Assembly: GCF_029868385.1 (NCBI RefSeq)
Contig: NZ_JARWNX010000040.1
Coordinates: 62,001 to 126,000 of the forward strand
Source: Nocardia cyriacigeorgica
GTDB lineage: Bacteria > Actinomycetota > Actinomycetes > Mycobacteriales > Mycobacteriaceae
Length of the DNA stretch: 64,000 nucleotides
Direction: 5' to 3'
Both the position numbers and the translations under genes were made by a program. Of the stretch, positions 53,473 to 63,331 are shown in pieces (within the stretch, counting starts at the first letter, position 1; each line of letters begins with the position of its first letter). Under the pieces are notes generated by a model. The model ran no database searches and had not been told where the DNA came from. It saw only the letters and a list, made by a program, of their open reading frames with translations.

Positions 53473-55947
53473 ATGAGCAGTCCGATCAAGGTCGTTGTGC
53501 TAGGGGCGGGGATCGGCGGACTCACCACAGCCGCCGCATTGCAACATGCCGGGTTCGGAGTCGAGCTCTACGAGGCGGGGCCGGAGTTGCGGGCCCAGGG
53601 ATTCGGTCTTTCGGTACAGGCCAATGGGATCAACGCACTGCGCAGCCTCGATCTGGGTATCGACACCGAACTGCTCGAACGCGGTGGCCGCGTGGAGACC
53701 TTCCAGTTCCGTAAGCCGGAGGGCACCCTGATCCGGGAGCTGCCCGTCTACACACTCGATGCGAAGCTCGGTGCGCCCGCGGTCGCGCTGCATCGCGCCG
53801 ATCTGCATACCGCGCTGGTTCGCGCGATCGGCGATACGCCGACCTTCACCGGCGCGCAGGCCACGCGTTTCCTCGATGACGGCGACCGCGTCCGGGTCGA
53901 GTTCGCCGACGGCCGCGCGGCCGAGGGTGATCTGCTGATCGGCGCCGACGGCATCCACTCGATGGTGCGCGCGCAGCTGCACGGCAGGTCCGAGCCGCGG
54001 CCGGGCAATTTCGTGTGCTGGCTGGCCTGTGTCCCGTTCGAACACCCGCGCGTTCCGCGCGGTGCGTCCGCCCACTACTGGGGCACCGGAATGCGTTTCG
54101 GCATCCACGATATCGGCCACGGCCGGGTCTACTGGTGGGGCACGATGACCATGCCCGGCGCGGAGGCCGCCGACTGGCAGGGCACCAAGGACGATCTGCT
54201 GCGACTGTACGACGGCTGGGCGCCGGAGGTGCGCGCGTGCATCGAGCAGACCGAATGGTCCGAGGTACTGGCCGTGCCCGCGCAGGACCGTCCGCCGCTG
54301 GCCGAACTCGGCCGCGGCCGAGTGACCCTGCTCGGTGATGCCGCACATCCGATGCTGCCCAGTCTGGGACAGGGCGCGAACTCGGCGATCGAAGATGCCG
54401 TGGTGCTGGCGAATACCCTGGCCCATTCGCTGGATCCGGTGGCCGGGCTGCGTCGCTACGAACAGTTGCGCGCCGATCGCAGCGCCATGTTCGTCAACGG
54501 TTCGGCGCAGCTGGCCAAGGTCGAACAGACCGATAACGACAAGGCCGTCGCGGTGCGCGACACCTACTTCCGGCGGGCGCCGGAGACCTTCTTCCTGACC
54601 AACCTGGCCAAGCCCATGGGCTTCCCGGAGCTGGGCGGGCCGAGCGTCGAGCTGCCCCGCGCGCTCTCCCCGATGGAGCGCTGGCACTGGATCGCCGATC
54701 AGCTGGCACCGCTGCACATCCTGTCGCGGGTGCGGGTGCACGGCACCGTCACCGCCGAGCAGATCCGCGCGGGCCTGGACGAAGTGCAGCATCGACATCC
54801 GCTGCTGCGGGTCGCCATCGCGGCGAATCCGGACGGCACCGAACCGAGGTTCGTGCCGACGGACCGGCCGCTGCCGCTGCGGGTGGTCGAATCCGCGGAC
54901 CCCGAGGCCTGGCTGTCCGAGACGGATGAGGTCGAGCTGCGCGAGCCCTTCGACTGGCAGCAGGGTCCGCTGGCGCGCGCGGTGCTGATCACCGATCCGG
55001 CGGGTGAGACCGCCGATCTGGTGGTCACCCTGCACTATGCGATCGCCGACGGCGAATCGGCGATGACCGTGGCCGCGCAGATCCTGCACGTGGCCGCGGG
55101 TGAAGCAGCCGAGCTGCCGCCGAGCCCGGTGCGGCCGGGGCCGGAGCAGCTGTTCCCGGCGAAGTATCGGGGCGGCAGCGGAACTCGCAAGATGATCGGT
55201 GCGCAGGTGCGCGATCAGTTGGCCCAGCTGCGCAGGCCGCGCCGGCTGGAACCGACCACCCTGGTGCCGCCCGCGCAGCGCCGCAGCCGAGTCGTGCACC
55301 GCAGTCTCGATGGTGATCGGCTCGACGCGCTGCTGGCCGGATGTAGCGCGCGTGGAGTGACGTTGCAGTCGGTGCTGTCGGCGGCGCTGCTGGTCGGTGC
55401 GGCACGGGAAGCGGGCACCACGGGCGCGGCGCCGTACACGGTGGGCAGTTCGGTGAACTTCCGCTCGCACCTCGACGGTGTGGTCTCCGACGCCGAAGTC
55501 GGTTCCTATCAGGGCATGATCGCCACCATGGCGAACTACGCGCCGTGGGCCTCGCTGTGGCAGGTGGCCGAGGAGATCGACGGCGCCTACCGCGAGCGGA
55601 TGGCGCGCCGTGACCATATGTCGGCGCTGAATCTGTTGCAGGCGGTCGGTCCGAAGTCGGTGGCCGCCAGTGCTTCGACGGTGAAGCTGATGGACAGCCG
55701 CGGCCCTGGTCATCTGTGCATGACCTACCTGGGGCAGTACGACGTGCCGGACAAGATCGGCGCCTGGCGACTGTCGGAGGCGCAGTTCGTCTCCGGGATG
55801 TCGGTGAGCGGTTTCATCATGGCGACAGCCAACGCGACCCACGGTCAGCTGTCGTTCAACGTGGGCTATGTGGAACCGGCGGTGTCGACCGAACGTGCCG
55901 AACTGCTCGCCGACGAAAGCATTCGGGCGCTGCTGTCGGCGATCTGA
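53473..55947 (+). CDS. FAD monooxygenase fused to a PapA/condensation-type acyltransferase
   Basis: 824 residues. The N-terminal PHBH-fold monooxygenase (residues about 5-370) shows GAGIGGLTTAAALQHAGF (FAD), DLLIGADGIHSMVR and TLLGDAAHPMLPSLGQGAN. From about 395 a condensation/PapA5-like domain begins (PRALSPMERWHWIADQL, LRVHGTV-like start, DEVQHRHPLLRVAI). Its HHxxxDG motif reads LHYAIADGES, so the second, catalytic His is replaced by Tyr. SSVNFRSHL and FNVGYVEP fit the C-terminal half of the fold. Substrate unknown. ATG 53473 is chosen over TTG 53437. It lies 172 bp before the NRPS gene, same strand, and probably shares its pathway. Confidence 0.85.
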   Translation: MSSPIKVVVLGAGIGGLTTAAALQHAGFGVELYEAGPELRAQGFGLSVQANGINALRSLDLGIDTELLERGGRVETFQFRKPEGTLIRELPVYTLDAKLGAPAVALHRADLHTALVRAIGDTPTFTGAQATRFLDDGDRVRVEFADGRAAEGDLLIGADGIHSMVRAQLHGRSEPRPGNFVCWLACVPFEHPRVPRGASAHYWGTGMRFGIHDIGHGRVYWWGTMTMPGAEAADWQGTKDDLLRLYDGWAPEVRACIEQTEWSEVLAVPAQDRPPLAELGRGRVTLLGDAAHPMLPSLGQGANSAIEDAVVLANTLAHSLDPVAGLRRYEQLRADRSAMFVNGSAQLAKVEQTDNDKAVAVRDTYFRRAPETFFLTNLAKPMGFPELGGPSVELPRALSPMERWHWIADQLAPLHILSRVRVHGTVTAEQIRAGLDEVQHRHPLLRVAIAANPDGTEPRFVPTDRPLPLRVVESADPEAWLSETDEVELREPFDWQQGPLARAVLITDPAGETADLVVTLHYAIADGESAMTVAAQILHVAAGEAAELPPSPVRPGPEQLFPAKYRGGSGTRKMIGAQVRDQLAQLRRPRRLEPTTLVPPAQRRSRVVHRSLDGDRLDALLAGCSARGVTLQSVLSAALLVGAAREAGTTGAAPYTVGSSVNFRSHLDGVVSDAEVGSYQGMIATMANYAPWASLWQVAEEIDGAYRERMARRDHMSALNLLQAVGPKSVAASASTVKLMDSRGPGHLCMTYLGQYDVPDKIGAWRLSEAQFVSGMSVSGFIMATANATHGQLSFNVGYVEPAVSTERAELLADESIRALLSAI

Positions 55948-56119
55948 GACAGTTCGTTCCCCATCCGACTACCTAGCGGCGGCCCGGCTGTTCCCCGGCC
56001 GTCACCGCCGCGACCTTCGATCGATACGGACGGCTGCTCTGGCGTCCCCGCGTGATCACGATGCCGTGACCCGTCGACGCAGGCAGCGGGCCCGCATCCG
56101 GCCGCACGAGGAGCTAGGC

Positions 56120-59100
56120 GTGAATTCCGAGACGACACCGGCGGAAGCGGAGGAACCCGGACCGACCCGCTGGCCGGTCACCGCCTACCAGCGCGACATT
56201 CTGTCCGCGGCGTTCCGGTTCGCACCGGAACCGGTGTCTCAGCTGGCCGTGAAAGGCGATGTCGACCGGCCGTTGGATGTGGCGCGGATGCGGGAGGTGC
56301 TGCATCGGGCGGTGCGCCGCAATGATGCGCTGCGGTTGCGGTTCGAACTGGTCGACGGCGAGTTCCGGCAGTGGGTCTCCGAAGCCGAACCCGTGCTCGA
56401 GCATGTCGATTTCACCGATGAGCCCGATCCGGCCGAAGCCTGCGCCCGGTGGATGAGCCTGGCCTCGGCACAGCCCATCGACGGTCCGGCGAATGTGGCC
56501 GTCGCGGTACTGGTCGACGATCCGGCCGATTTCCACATCTTCATCCGGGTGCTGCACGCCAATGCCGACGGATGGGCGTTGAACATGCTGCTCGCGCACC
56601 TGATCCACGATTTCCTCGACACCGAGGGCGTCGAACCCGACCAGCCGTTGCCGTCGTATCGGGAACTGCTCGACGCCGAGCAGGACTATCGCTTCTCGGC
56701 CGAATGGCAGGCCGACCGCGCGGCATTGCTCGACCATATCGGTGACGCCGTCCCCGCCCTGTTCACCCGGACCGCCACACCGACAGCCGTGCGCGGACAT
56801 CGAGTGGTGCGGCTGGACAAGGCGTATCTGGACCGGCTGCGCGCCACCGGCACCTCGTCGTTCGCGTACTCCGCCGCCGCGCTCGGCGCCTATCTGTGCG
56901 CGGTGCACCGCACCGAGGAAGTGATGCTCGGTGTGCCGATGCTCAACCGCGAGACGCCGGTGGCGTTGGCCGCGGGCGGGCATGTCACCAACATGTTGCC
57001 GGTGCGGGTGCGCATCGGCGGTGCGCGGACGCTGTCCGAGGTGGCCGTCGACGTGGCCGTACAGATCAAGGCATTGAAGCAGCGGCAGCGCTTCGCCTAT
57101 GGCGATCTGATGCGGGCCCTGGCCGAAGACCCGTCCGCGCCAACGCTGTTCGATGTGTCGTATTCGTACATGCGGTTGCCCGCCTCGGATCATCTCGACC
57201 AGATCATGGAGCGGCTGCGGCTGCCCAATGCCGGATCCTGCCTGCAAGCGCTCAATATCGTCGCCATCGAACATCAGCGCGACGGCTCACTGAGTATGCA
57301 ACTGATCTACGACCCGGACGTCTTCGACGCCACCTACCCGATCGGCAGCGCCATCGACAGCGTCGCCACCATGATCGAGGCCGCGCTGGCCGATCCGGCG
57401 CTGCCGGTATCGGCGCTGCCGTTGCTCGCGCCGCCGACCGCACACCGGGTCGCCGAGTTCGAGGCGGGACCGCGCGCGGATTTCCCGTACACCACGCTCG
57501 ACCGGCTCTTCGCCGATCAGGCCGCGGCGCATCCGGCGCGCACCGCCGTCATCGCCGCCGACGGCTCCCGGCTCGGCTATGCCGAACTGGCCGAGCGAGC
57601 CGACGCTTTCGCCGATCAGTTGCTCGCGCTCGGCGCGACCGGCAACGAATGCGTGCCCGTGGTGTTGTCCCGGTCGCCGGACATGCTGATCGCCATGTAC
57701 GGCATCCTGCGGGCCGGATGCGCGTACGTGCCACTGGACCCGGAGTTCCCGGCCACCCGCATCGAGACCGTGCTGGCCGACTGCGGTGCGCGATTCGTGG
57801 CGGCCGGGCCCGAACACCAGTCGGTATTCGACCGGCTCGGCGTGCTACGCGTACAGCCTGGCGAGGGCCGTCCGGTACACGTACAGAACCGATCGCATCC
57901 GGCTGATCTCGCCTACCTCATCTACACCTCCGGTTCGACCGGTAGGCCCAAGGGCGTGATGATCGAGCATCGCTCGGTGGTCAACCGGCTGAACTGGATG
58001 CAGCGCCGGTATCCGCTCGACGTGCGCGACGTCGTCCTGCACAAGACGCCAGCGACCTTCGACGTGTCGGTATGGGAACTGTTCTGGTGGGCCATCGTCG
58101 GCGCCCGAGTGGCATTGCTCGAAGCCGGTGGCGAGCGCGATCCGCGCCGCATCATCGCTGCCATCGAGCACGACGCGGTGACGGTGCTGCATTTCGTCCC
58201 GTCGATGCTGGCGGCCTTCATCGGCGAACTGGAGACCGACCGCGCCGCCGTCGACCGCATCGCCACCCTGCGGCGGGTGTTCTGTAGCGGTGAGGCCCTG
58301 CCGCCCGCGCTGGTGCGGCGCTTCCACGCCCTGTTCGCCGCGGCCGATGTCACCGCACCGCAGCTGGTGAATTTGTACGGCCCGACCGAGGCGACGGTCG
58401 ACGTGTCCTACTTCGACTGCCCCGACGGTGAACCGCTGGACGTGGTGCCCATCGGCAGGCCGATCGACAATATCGATCTGCTGGTGCTGGACGAGCACGG
58501 CCGCAGGCTGCCGCCGGGTGTGCCGGGTGAGCTGAACATTGCCGGTGTCGGTGTGGCCCGCGGTTACCGCGGTCGCGCCGAGCTGACGGCCGCGTCGTTC
58601 GTGCACGACCGCACCGTCGCTGGTCGGCGTCGCTATCGCACCGGCGATCTGGTGCGCTGGCTGCCGGACGGCCAGCTCGAATATCTGGGCCGGTTCGACG
58701 ATCAGGTGAAGGTGCGCGGCAACCGCGTCACCCTCGGAGAGGTGCAGAACGCGATGCTCGACTGCGCGGGCGTGCACGCGGCGGCCGTGGTCGACGAGAA
58801 ATCCGCACAGCACGGTGTGTCTCTGGTCGGCTACTACGTCGGCGAATCCGACGCCGAACCGACGACCGACCGGCTGGCCGCCGAACTCGGCGCCCGGCTG
58901 CCCAAGTACATGGTGCCCACCAGGTTGGTGCGGGTGGAGCGCATTCCGGTGACCCGCAACGGCAAGGCGGATCGGCGGGTGCTGGCGCAGGCGGCGGCCG
59001 AGCAGCGTCCAGCCCAGCGGTCCGCCGGTGCGGGGGAGCCGCGCACCGAGGTGGAGGCCGCGCTGGTGCGGGTCTGGTCGGACACCCTCGGCGTCGACTC

Positions 59101-62100
59101 GATCGGTGTGCACGACAACTTCTTCACCCACGGCGGTGATTCCATCCTCGCGCTGTCGGTGCGCACCGCCGCTGAACGCGCCGGGCTGCGCTTCGACGTC
59201 GATACCTTCTATCAGCGCCCCACCATCGCCGAACTGGCGGAGGTGATCTCCGGCGGGGTCGAGCGGGCGCCGGAACCGATCACCACGCGGCTGGCGACTG
59301 TTGCGCTGATCGATCACGCCGCACTGCACCGCGCCGAGGACGCTTTCCCGGCCACCGCGCTCCAGCTCGGCATGATCTTCCACAGCCTCGAGCGCGCAGA
59401 TTCGGTCACCTATAAGGACGTGTTCCGGTATCGGCTGCGGATCCCGTGGCAGGAGCGGCAGTTCCGGACGGCGTTCGATCGGTTGCTGCGGCGTCAGCCC
59501 GCGCTGCGGTCGTCGTTCGAGCCGACGAAGTTCTCGGTGCCGCTCCAGATCGTGCATCCCGACATCACCGCTGATTACGAGGTCATCGATCTGTCCGCCC
59601 TGGCGGATTCGGCGGCCGAACGCCGGGTCGAGGACTATATCCAGGAACGCAGGCACGCCCGGTACGTCATCGACCGGGCGCCGCTGCACGCGCTGCGGGT
59701 GTTCCTGCGCACCCCCGATCCGGGCGCCGATACCGCCGCGGTGGATCTGGTGTTCAGCTTCCACCACGCCATCCTCGATGGCTGGAGCGTGGCCACCTCG
59801 GTACTCGAGTTGCTACGTGACTACCTGCACGCCCTCGGTGTCCTGGACACCGGCGTCGACGACACCGCCCATCCGGCGGCCGCGCTCGCCGAATACGCAC
59901 AAGCGGAACTGACGGCCACCCAACGCGATTCCGCACGCGACTTCTGGCGTGAGACCCTGGCCGGTGCGGAGGCGACCGCGTTGACGGCTTGGGCGGCGCA
60001 TCAGTCACAGGGTTGCGAGCCCGCACGAGCGCGGGCTCTGGTGCCGCGGCGACTCAGCGCACGCGTCGCCGATTTCGCCGCGCGACACCAGGTGCCGGAG
60101 AAGGCGGTCTATCTCGCCGCCCACCTGTTGGCGCTGCGGCTGCTGTCCGGTCGCGTCGATGTGACCACCGGCGTCATCAGCCACGGCCGCCCCGACCGCG
60201 CGGGTGCGGAAAGCCTGGCCGGACTGTTCCTCAACACCCTGCCGATGCGCTTGGACGCCAGCGCCATCACCTGGCGTGACGCCGTCGACCAGGTGGTGCG
60301 CCGCGACCGCGACGCCTACCCGCACCGGCGCTATCCGCTGCGCGCGATCATGGCCGATCACGGCGGACCGGTCTTCGAGACGGCGTTCAACTACGTCAAC
60401 TACCACCAGTTCCAGACCGTGCTCGGCGCGGACCGGGTGCGGCTCGATGACATCGACATCCGCGAGGAGACCAACTTCCAACTGCTGGTCACCGCCGCCA
60501 CCGATCCACGCGACGGCCGGATGTGGTTGCGGGTCGACGGTGACGGCGCCCTCGGTGCCCAGCAGTGTGCGACCGTGGCACGCACCGAACTCCGGATGCT
60601 GGCCGCAGTGGTGGACAACCCGGAAACCGCCGCCGATCCCGGCGCCGAATGGGTGTGCGGGCGCGATGTCGGTTCGCTGATCACCGAGGTGGCGGCCGTA
60701 CGCCCGACCGATATCGCCGTCGCCTCCGACGATGCCGTCTGGACCTACGACGAACTCGTGACGCGCGCCGACCTCATCGCGGCCCGGCTGCTCGCACACG
60801 GTGTGTCGGCGGGATCGAAGGTCGCGATCATCGGCCGGAGCACCCCGGAGCTGGTGGCGCTGGTGCTCGCGGTGGCCAGGATCGGCGCGGCGAGCGTCCC
60901 GCTGGACGTGCGCTACCCGCGGGCCCGATTGAACCTGATGATCCAACGCGCCCGGCCGCATCGGGTGGTCGTCGACGTCGAACACCTCGACCTCATCGAC
61001 GATCCAGCACTGGTACTCGATATCGCCGAACTCACCGCTCCCGCCGGACCGGCCGACACCACGGTGCCGAGATTCGCGCCGGTGCACCCGGAAACCACCG
61101 CCTACGTGCTGTTCACCTCGGGTTCCACCGGTGCGCCCAAGGGTGTGGCCATGCCGCACCGCGGGTTGACCGCGCTGGTCGACTGGCAGTTGCGCACCGA
61201 GTCCGGCGCCGGACTCGCCAGCACCCTGCAAGCGGCGCCGCTGAGTTTCGATGTGGCGTTCCAGGAGATCTTCACCACCCTGGCGGCCGGATCCACCCTG
61301 CGGGTGAGCGAACGAGATCTGCGCGCCGATATGAACGATCTGCTGAGCACCGTCGCCGATGAGGAGATCGAACGGGTCTTCCTGCCGTATGTGGCCTTAC
61401 AGGCGTTCGCCGAGGCGGCGTCGATACGCCAGATCTATCCGGCCGGGTTGAAGGTGCTGGCCTCCTCGGGTGAGCAGTTGCGCATCACCGATGAGATCCG
61501 GGCGTTGCGCGCGGCGATCCCCGGCCTGCTGCTGGAAAACCAGTACGGCCCCACCGAAACCCATGTGGCGACCACCCATCCGCTGACCGGCCCGGAGAGC
61601 GCGTTTCCGGTGCTGCCACCGATCGGTCGTGCGGTCGACGGCGATACCGCCCACATCCTCGACCGTCGGCTGCGGCCGGTGCCCGCTGGCGTCATCGGTG
61701 AGATCTACATCGGCGGACAGACCCTGGCCCGCGGATACGAGGCCATGCCGGGGCTCACCGCACAACGATTCGTCGCCGCACCCGGTGGCGTGATCCGTTA
61801 CCGCACCGGTGATCTGGGTGTGCGGCTACCTTCGGGTGACATCGTATGCCTGGGCCGCAGCGACAGTCAGGTCAAGATTCGCGGCTATCGGGTGGAACCG
61901 GCCGAGGTCGAGCTGAGCATCCTCGGACTGGTCGAACAGTTCCCCGGCATCACCGAGGCCGCCGTGGTGGCGCGCGGGTTCGGCGGTATCGATGGCGCGC
62001 TGATCGCGTTCCTGGTCGGTGATGAGACGACCGACCTCACCGCATTGCGTGCCGAACTGCGGTCGATCCTGCCCGCGCACATGGTGCCCGCACGGTTCCA

Positions 62101-63331
62101 GTGGGTGGAGTCGATGCCGCGTACGCCCAGCGGTAAACGCGACGACCGCGCATTGCTCGCACAATCGACGTCCGGTAGTGCCGAACTGGCGCGTCCACAT
62201 CGCGAACCGGTCGACGCTATCGAGCGTTCGGCCATGGAACTGCTCGCCGAATACGCCGGGCTGCCGTCCATCTGCCCCGATGAGGATTTCTACGCCGTGG
62301 GCGGAACCTCCATCGGCGCTATGCGCGTGGTGATGGGGTTGTCCCGACGCTGGGGCGTCGAACTGCCGATGAGCGCGTTCGTCGCCGCGCCCACCGCGGC
62401 GGGACTGGCCGGGTTGATCCGCGCGGGCGACACCTGTACCAGCTTCGATCCGCTGGTGCCGATCCAGCCGGAGGGGACCAAACCGCCACTGTTCCTGGTG
62501 CATCCGATCGGCGGCAATGTGCTCTGCTATCTGGCGGTCGCCAAGTATCTGGATTCGGATCGCCCGGTCTACGGGTTGCAGGCGGCCGGTGCGGACACCG
62601 GAAGCACACCGCTGACCTCGGTCGGTGAGATGGCCGATTCCTATATCGCCGCTGTTCGCCGGGTGCACCCGGAAGGCCCATACCATCTGGCGGGCTGGTC
62701 GTTCGGCGGATATGTGGCGCTGGAGATGGGGCGAAGGCTGCCCGACGACCAGGTGGCCAGCGTGACGTTGCTGGACACGATGGCGCTGCGGCAGCAGACG
62801 CGGGAGCCGATTCCCGAGGAGAAACTGATCCGCTGGTTCTTCCTCGAACTGCTCTGGTACGCCCGCGGAAACGAGACCGCGCTCGGCGAATTCGAACCGG
62901 ATGTGCACGATTCGGCGGAACTGTTCGACGCCATGCTCGCCGAGGCGATCCGTTCCGGAATCCTGCCCGAAGGCAGTCCGGCGCAAGCGATTCGACGGCT
63001 GTACGAGGTGTTCCACGCCAACTACACCGCGCTCATCGACTACCGGCCCTCGATCGTCGATCGTGATATCACGCTGTTGCGTGCCACCGACGGCATCCCG
63101 CGCGGTTTCGATATCGCGCATCAGACCATCGGCACCATGTTCGACAGCCAGAACAATGGCTGGCAGCAGTACGCAGGCCGCCGATTCGAGGTGGTCGCGG
63201 TGCCAGGCGATCATCTGCACATGATGACCGAACCGCATGTCGGTGAGGTCGGTATGCAATTGGACGCGGCGGTGTCGGCAGCGGATCCGGATCTGGATCG
63301 TGAGTTCAGCGAGGGGATGCTCGACGCATGA
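56120..63331 (+). CDS. Dimodular nonribosomal peptide synthetase, C-A-T-C-A-T-TE
   Basis: 2403 residues. C1 about 15-430 (LHANADGW; only the catalytic His kept); A1 about 460-950 (YTSGSTGRPKG, NGKADR); T1 GGDSI near 1005; C2 about 1040-1480 (HHAILDGWS); A2 about 1510-2015 (FTSGSTGAPKG, SGKRDD); T2 GGTSI near 2062; TE 2100-2400 with GWSFGG. By eye the ten-residue code of A1 is D-V-W-H-F-S-L-V-D-K, the serine code of EntF. A2 reads D-V-Q-F-A-S-Q-V-A-K, loosely proline-like, with no safe prediction. A C domain at the start implies an acyl, aryl or peptidyl donor from elsewhere. GAGGAG before GTG 56120. The 3' end overlaps the MmyB-type gene by 26 bp. Confidence 0.93.
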   Translation: MNSETTPAEAEEPGPTRWPVTAYQRDILSAAFRFAPEPVSQLAVKGDVDRPLDVARMREVLHRAVRRNDALRLRFELVDGEFRQWVSEAEPVLEHVDFTDEPDPAEACARWMSLASAQPIDGPANVAVAVLVDDPADFHIFIRVLHANADGWALNMLLAHLIHDFLDTEGVEPDQPLPSYRELLDAEQDYRFSAEWQADRAALLDHIGDAVPALFTRTATPTAVRGHRVVRLDKAYLDRLRATGTSSFAYSAAALGAYLCAVHRTEEVMLGVPMLNRETPVALAAGGHVTNMLPVRVRIGGARTLSEVAVDVAVQIKALKQRQRFAYGDLMRALAEDPSAPTLFDVSYSYMRLPASDHLDQIMERLRLPNAGSCLQALNIVAIEHQRDGSLSMQLIYDPDVFDATYPIGSAIDSVATMIEAALADPALPVSALPLLAPPTAHRVAEFEAGPRADFPYTTLDRLFADQAAAHPARTAVIAADGSRLGYAELAERADAFADQLLALGATGNECVPVVLSRSPDMLIAMYGILRAGCAYVPLDPEFPATRIETVLADCGARFVAAGPEHQSVFDRLGVLRVQPGEGRPVHVQNRSHPADLAYLIYTSGSTGRPKGVMIEHRSVVNRLNWMQRRYPLDVRDVVLHKTPATFDVSVWELFWWAIVGARVALLEAGGERDPRRIIAAIEHDAVTVLHFVPSMLAAFIGELETDRAAVDRIATLRRVFCSGEALPPALVRRFHALFAAADVTAPQLVNLYGPTEATVDVSYFDCPDGEPLDVVPIGRPIDNIDLLVLDEHGRRLPPGVPGELNIAGVGVARGYRGRAELTAASFVHDRTVAGRRRYRTGDLVRWLPDGQLEYLGRFDDQVKVRGNRVTLGEVQNAMLDCAGVHAAAVVDEKSAQHGVSLVGYYVGESDAEPTTDRLAAELGARLPKYMVPTRLVRVERIPVTRNGKADRRVLAQAAAEQRPAQRSAGAGEPRTEVEAALVRVWSDTLGVDSIGVHDNFFTHGGDSILALSVRTAAERAGLRFDVDTFYQRPTIAELAEVISGGVERAPEPITTRLATVALIDHAALHRAEDAFPATALQLGMIFHSLERADSVTYKDVFRYRLRIPWQERQFRTAFDRLLRRQPALRSSFEPTKFSVPLQIVHPDITADYEVIDLSALADSAAERRVEDYIQERRHARYVIDRAPLHALRVFLRTPDPGADTAAVDLVFSFHHAILDGWSVATSVLELLRDYLHALGVLDTGVDDTAHPAAALAEYAQAELTATQRDSARDFWRETLAGAEATALTAWAAHQSQGCEPARARALVPRRLSARVADFAARHQVPEKAVYLAAHLLALRLLSGRVDVTTGVISHGRPDRAGAESLAGLFLNTLPMRLDASAITWRDAVDQVVRRDRDAYPHRRYPLRAIMADHGGPVFETAFNYVNYHQFQTVLGADRVRLDDIDIREETNFQLLVTAATDPRDGRMWLRVDGDGALGAQQCATVARTELRMLAAVVDNPETAADPGAEWVCGRDVGSLITEVAAVRPTDIAVASDDAVWTYDELVTRADLIAARLLAHGVSAGSKVAIIGRSTPELVALVLAVARIGAASVPLDVRYPRARLNLMIQRARPHRVVVDVEHLDLIDDPALVLDIAELTAPAGPADTTVPRFAPVHPETTAYVLFTSGSTGAPKGVAMPHRGLTALVDWQLRTESGAGLASTLQAAPLSFDVAFQEIFTTLAAGSTLRVSERDLRADMNDLLSTVADEEIERVFLPYVALQAFAEAASIRQIYPAGLKVLASSGEQLRITDEIRALRAAIPGLLLENQYGPTETHVATTHPLTGPESAFPVLPPIGRAVDGDTAHILDRRLRPVPAGVIGEIYIGGQTLARGYEAMPGLTAQRFVAAPGGVIRYRTGDLGVRLPSGDIVCLGRSDSQVKIRGYRVEPAEVELSILGLVEQFPGITEAAVVARGFGGIDGALIAFLVGDETTDLTALRAELRSILPAHMVPARFQWVESMPRTPSGKRDDRALLAQSTSGSAELARPHREPVDAIERSAMELLAEYAGLPSICPDEDFYAVGGTSIGAMRVVMGLSRRWGVELPMSAFVAAPTAAGLAGLIRAGDTCTSFDPLVPIQPEGTKPPLFLVHPIGGNVLCYLAVAKYLDSDRPVYGLQAAGADTGSTPLTSVGEMADSYIAAVRRVHPEGPYHLAGWSFGGYVALEMGRRLPDDQVASVTLLDTMALRQQTREPIPEEKLIRWFFLELLWYARGNETALGEFEPDVHDSAELFDAMLAEAIRSGILPEGSPAQAIRRLYEVFHANYTALIDYRPSIVDRDITLLRATDGIPRGFDIAHQTIGTMFDSQNNGWQQYAGRRFEVVAVPGDHLHMMTEPHVGEVGMQLDAAVSAADPDLDREFSEGMLDA

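Noticed and set aside
53500..55842. 780-codon minus-strand frame opposite the monooxygenase fusion
   Set aside because: Shadow of the real gene; no recognisable domain.
56120..63331. Siderophore cluster based on the EntF-like serine code
   Set aside because: No dihydroxybenzoate, salicylate, hydroxamate or iron-transport gene lies in the window, so the product class is left open.
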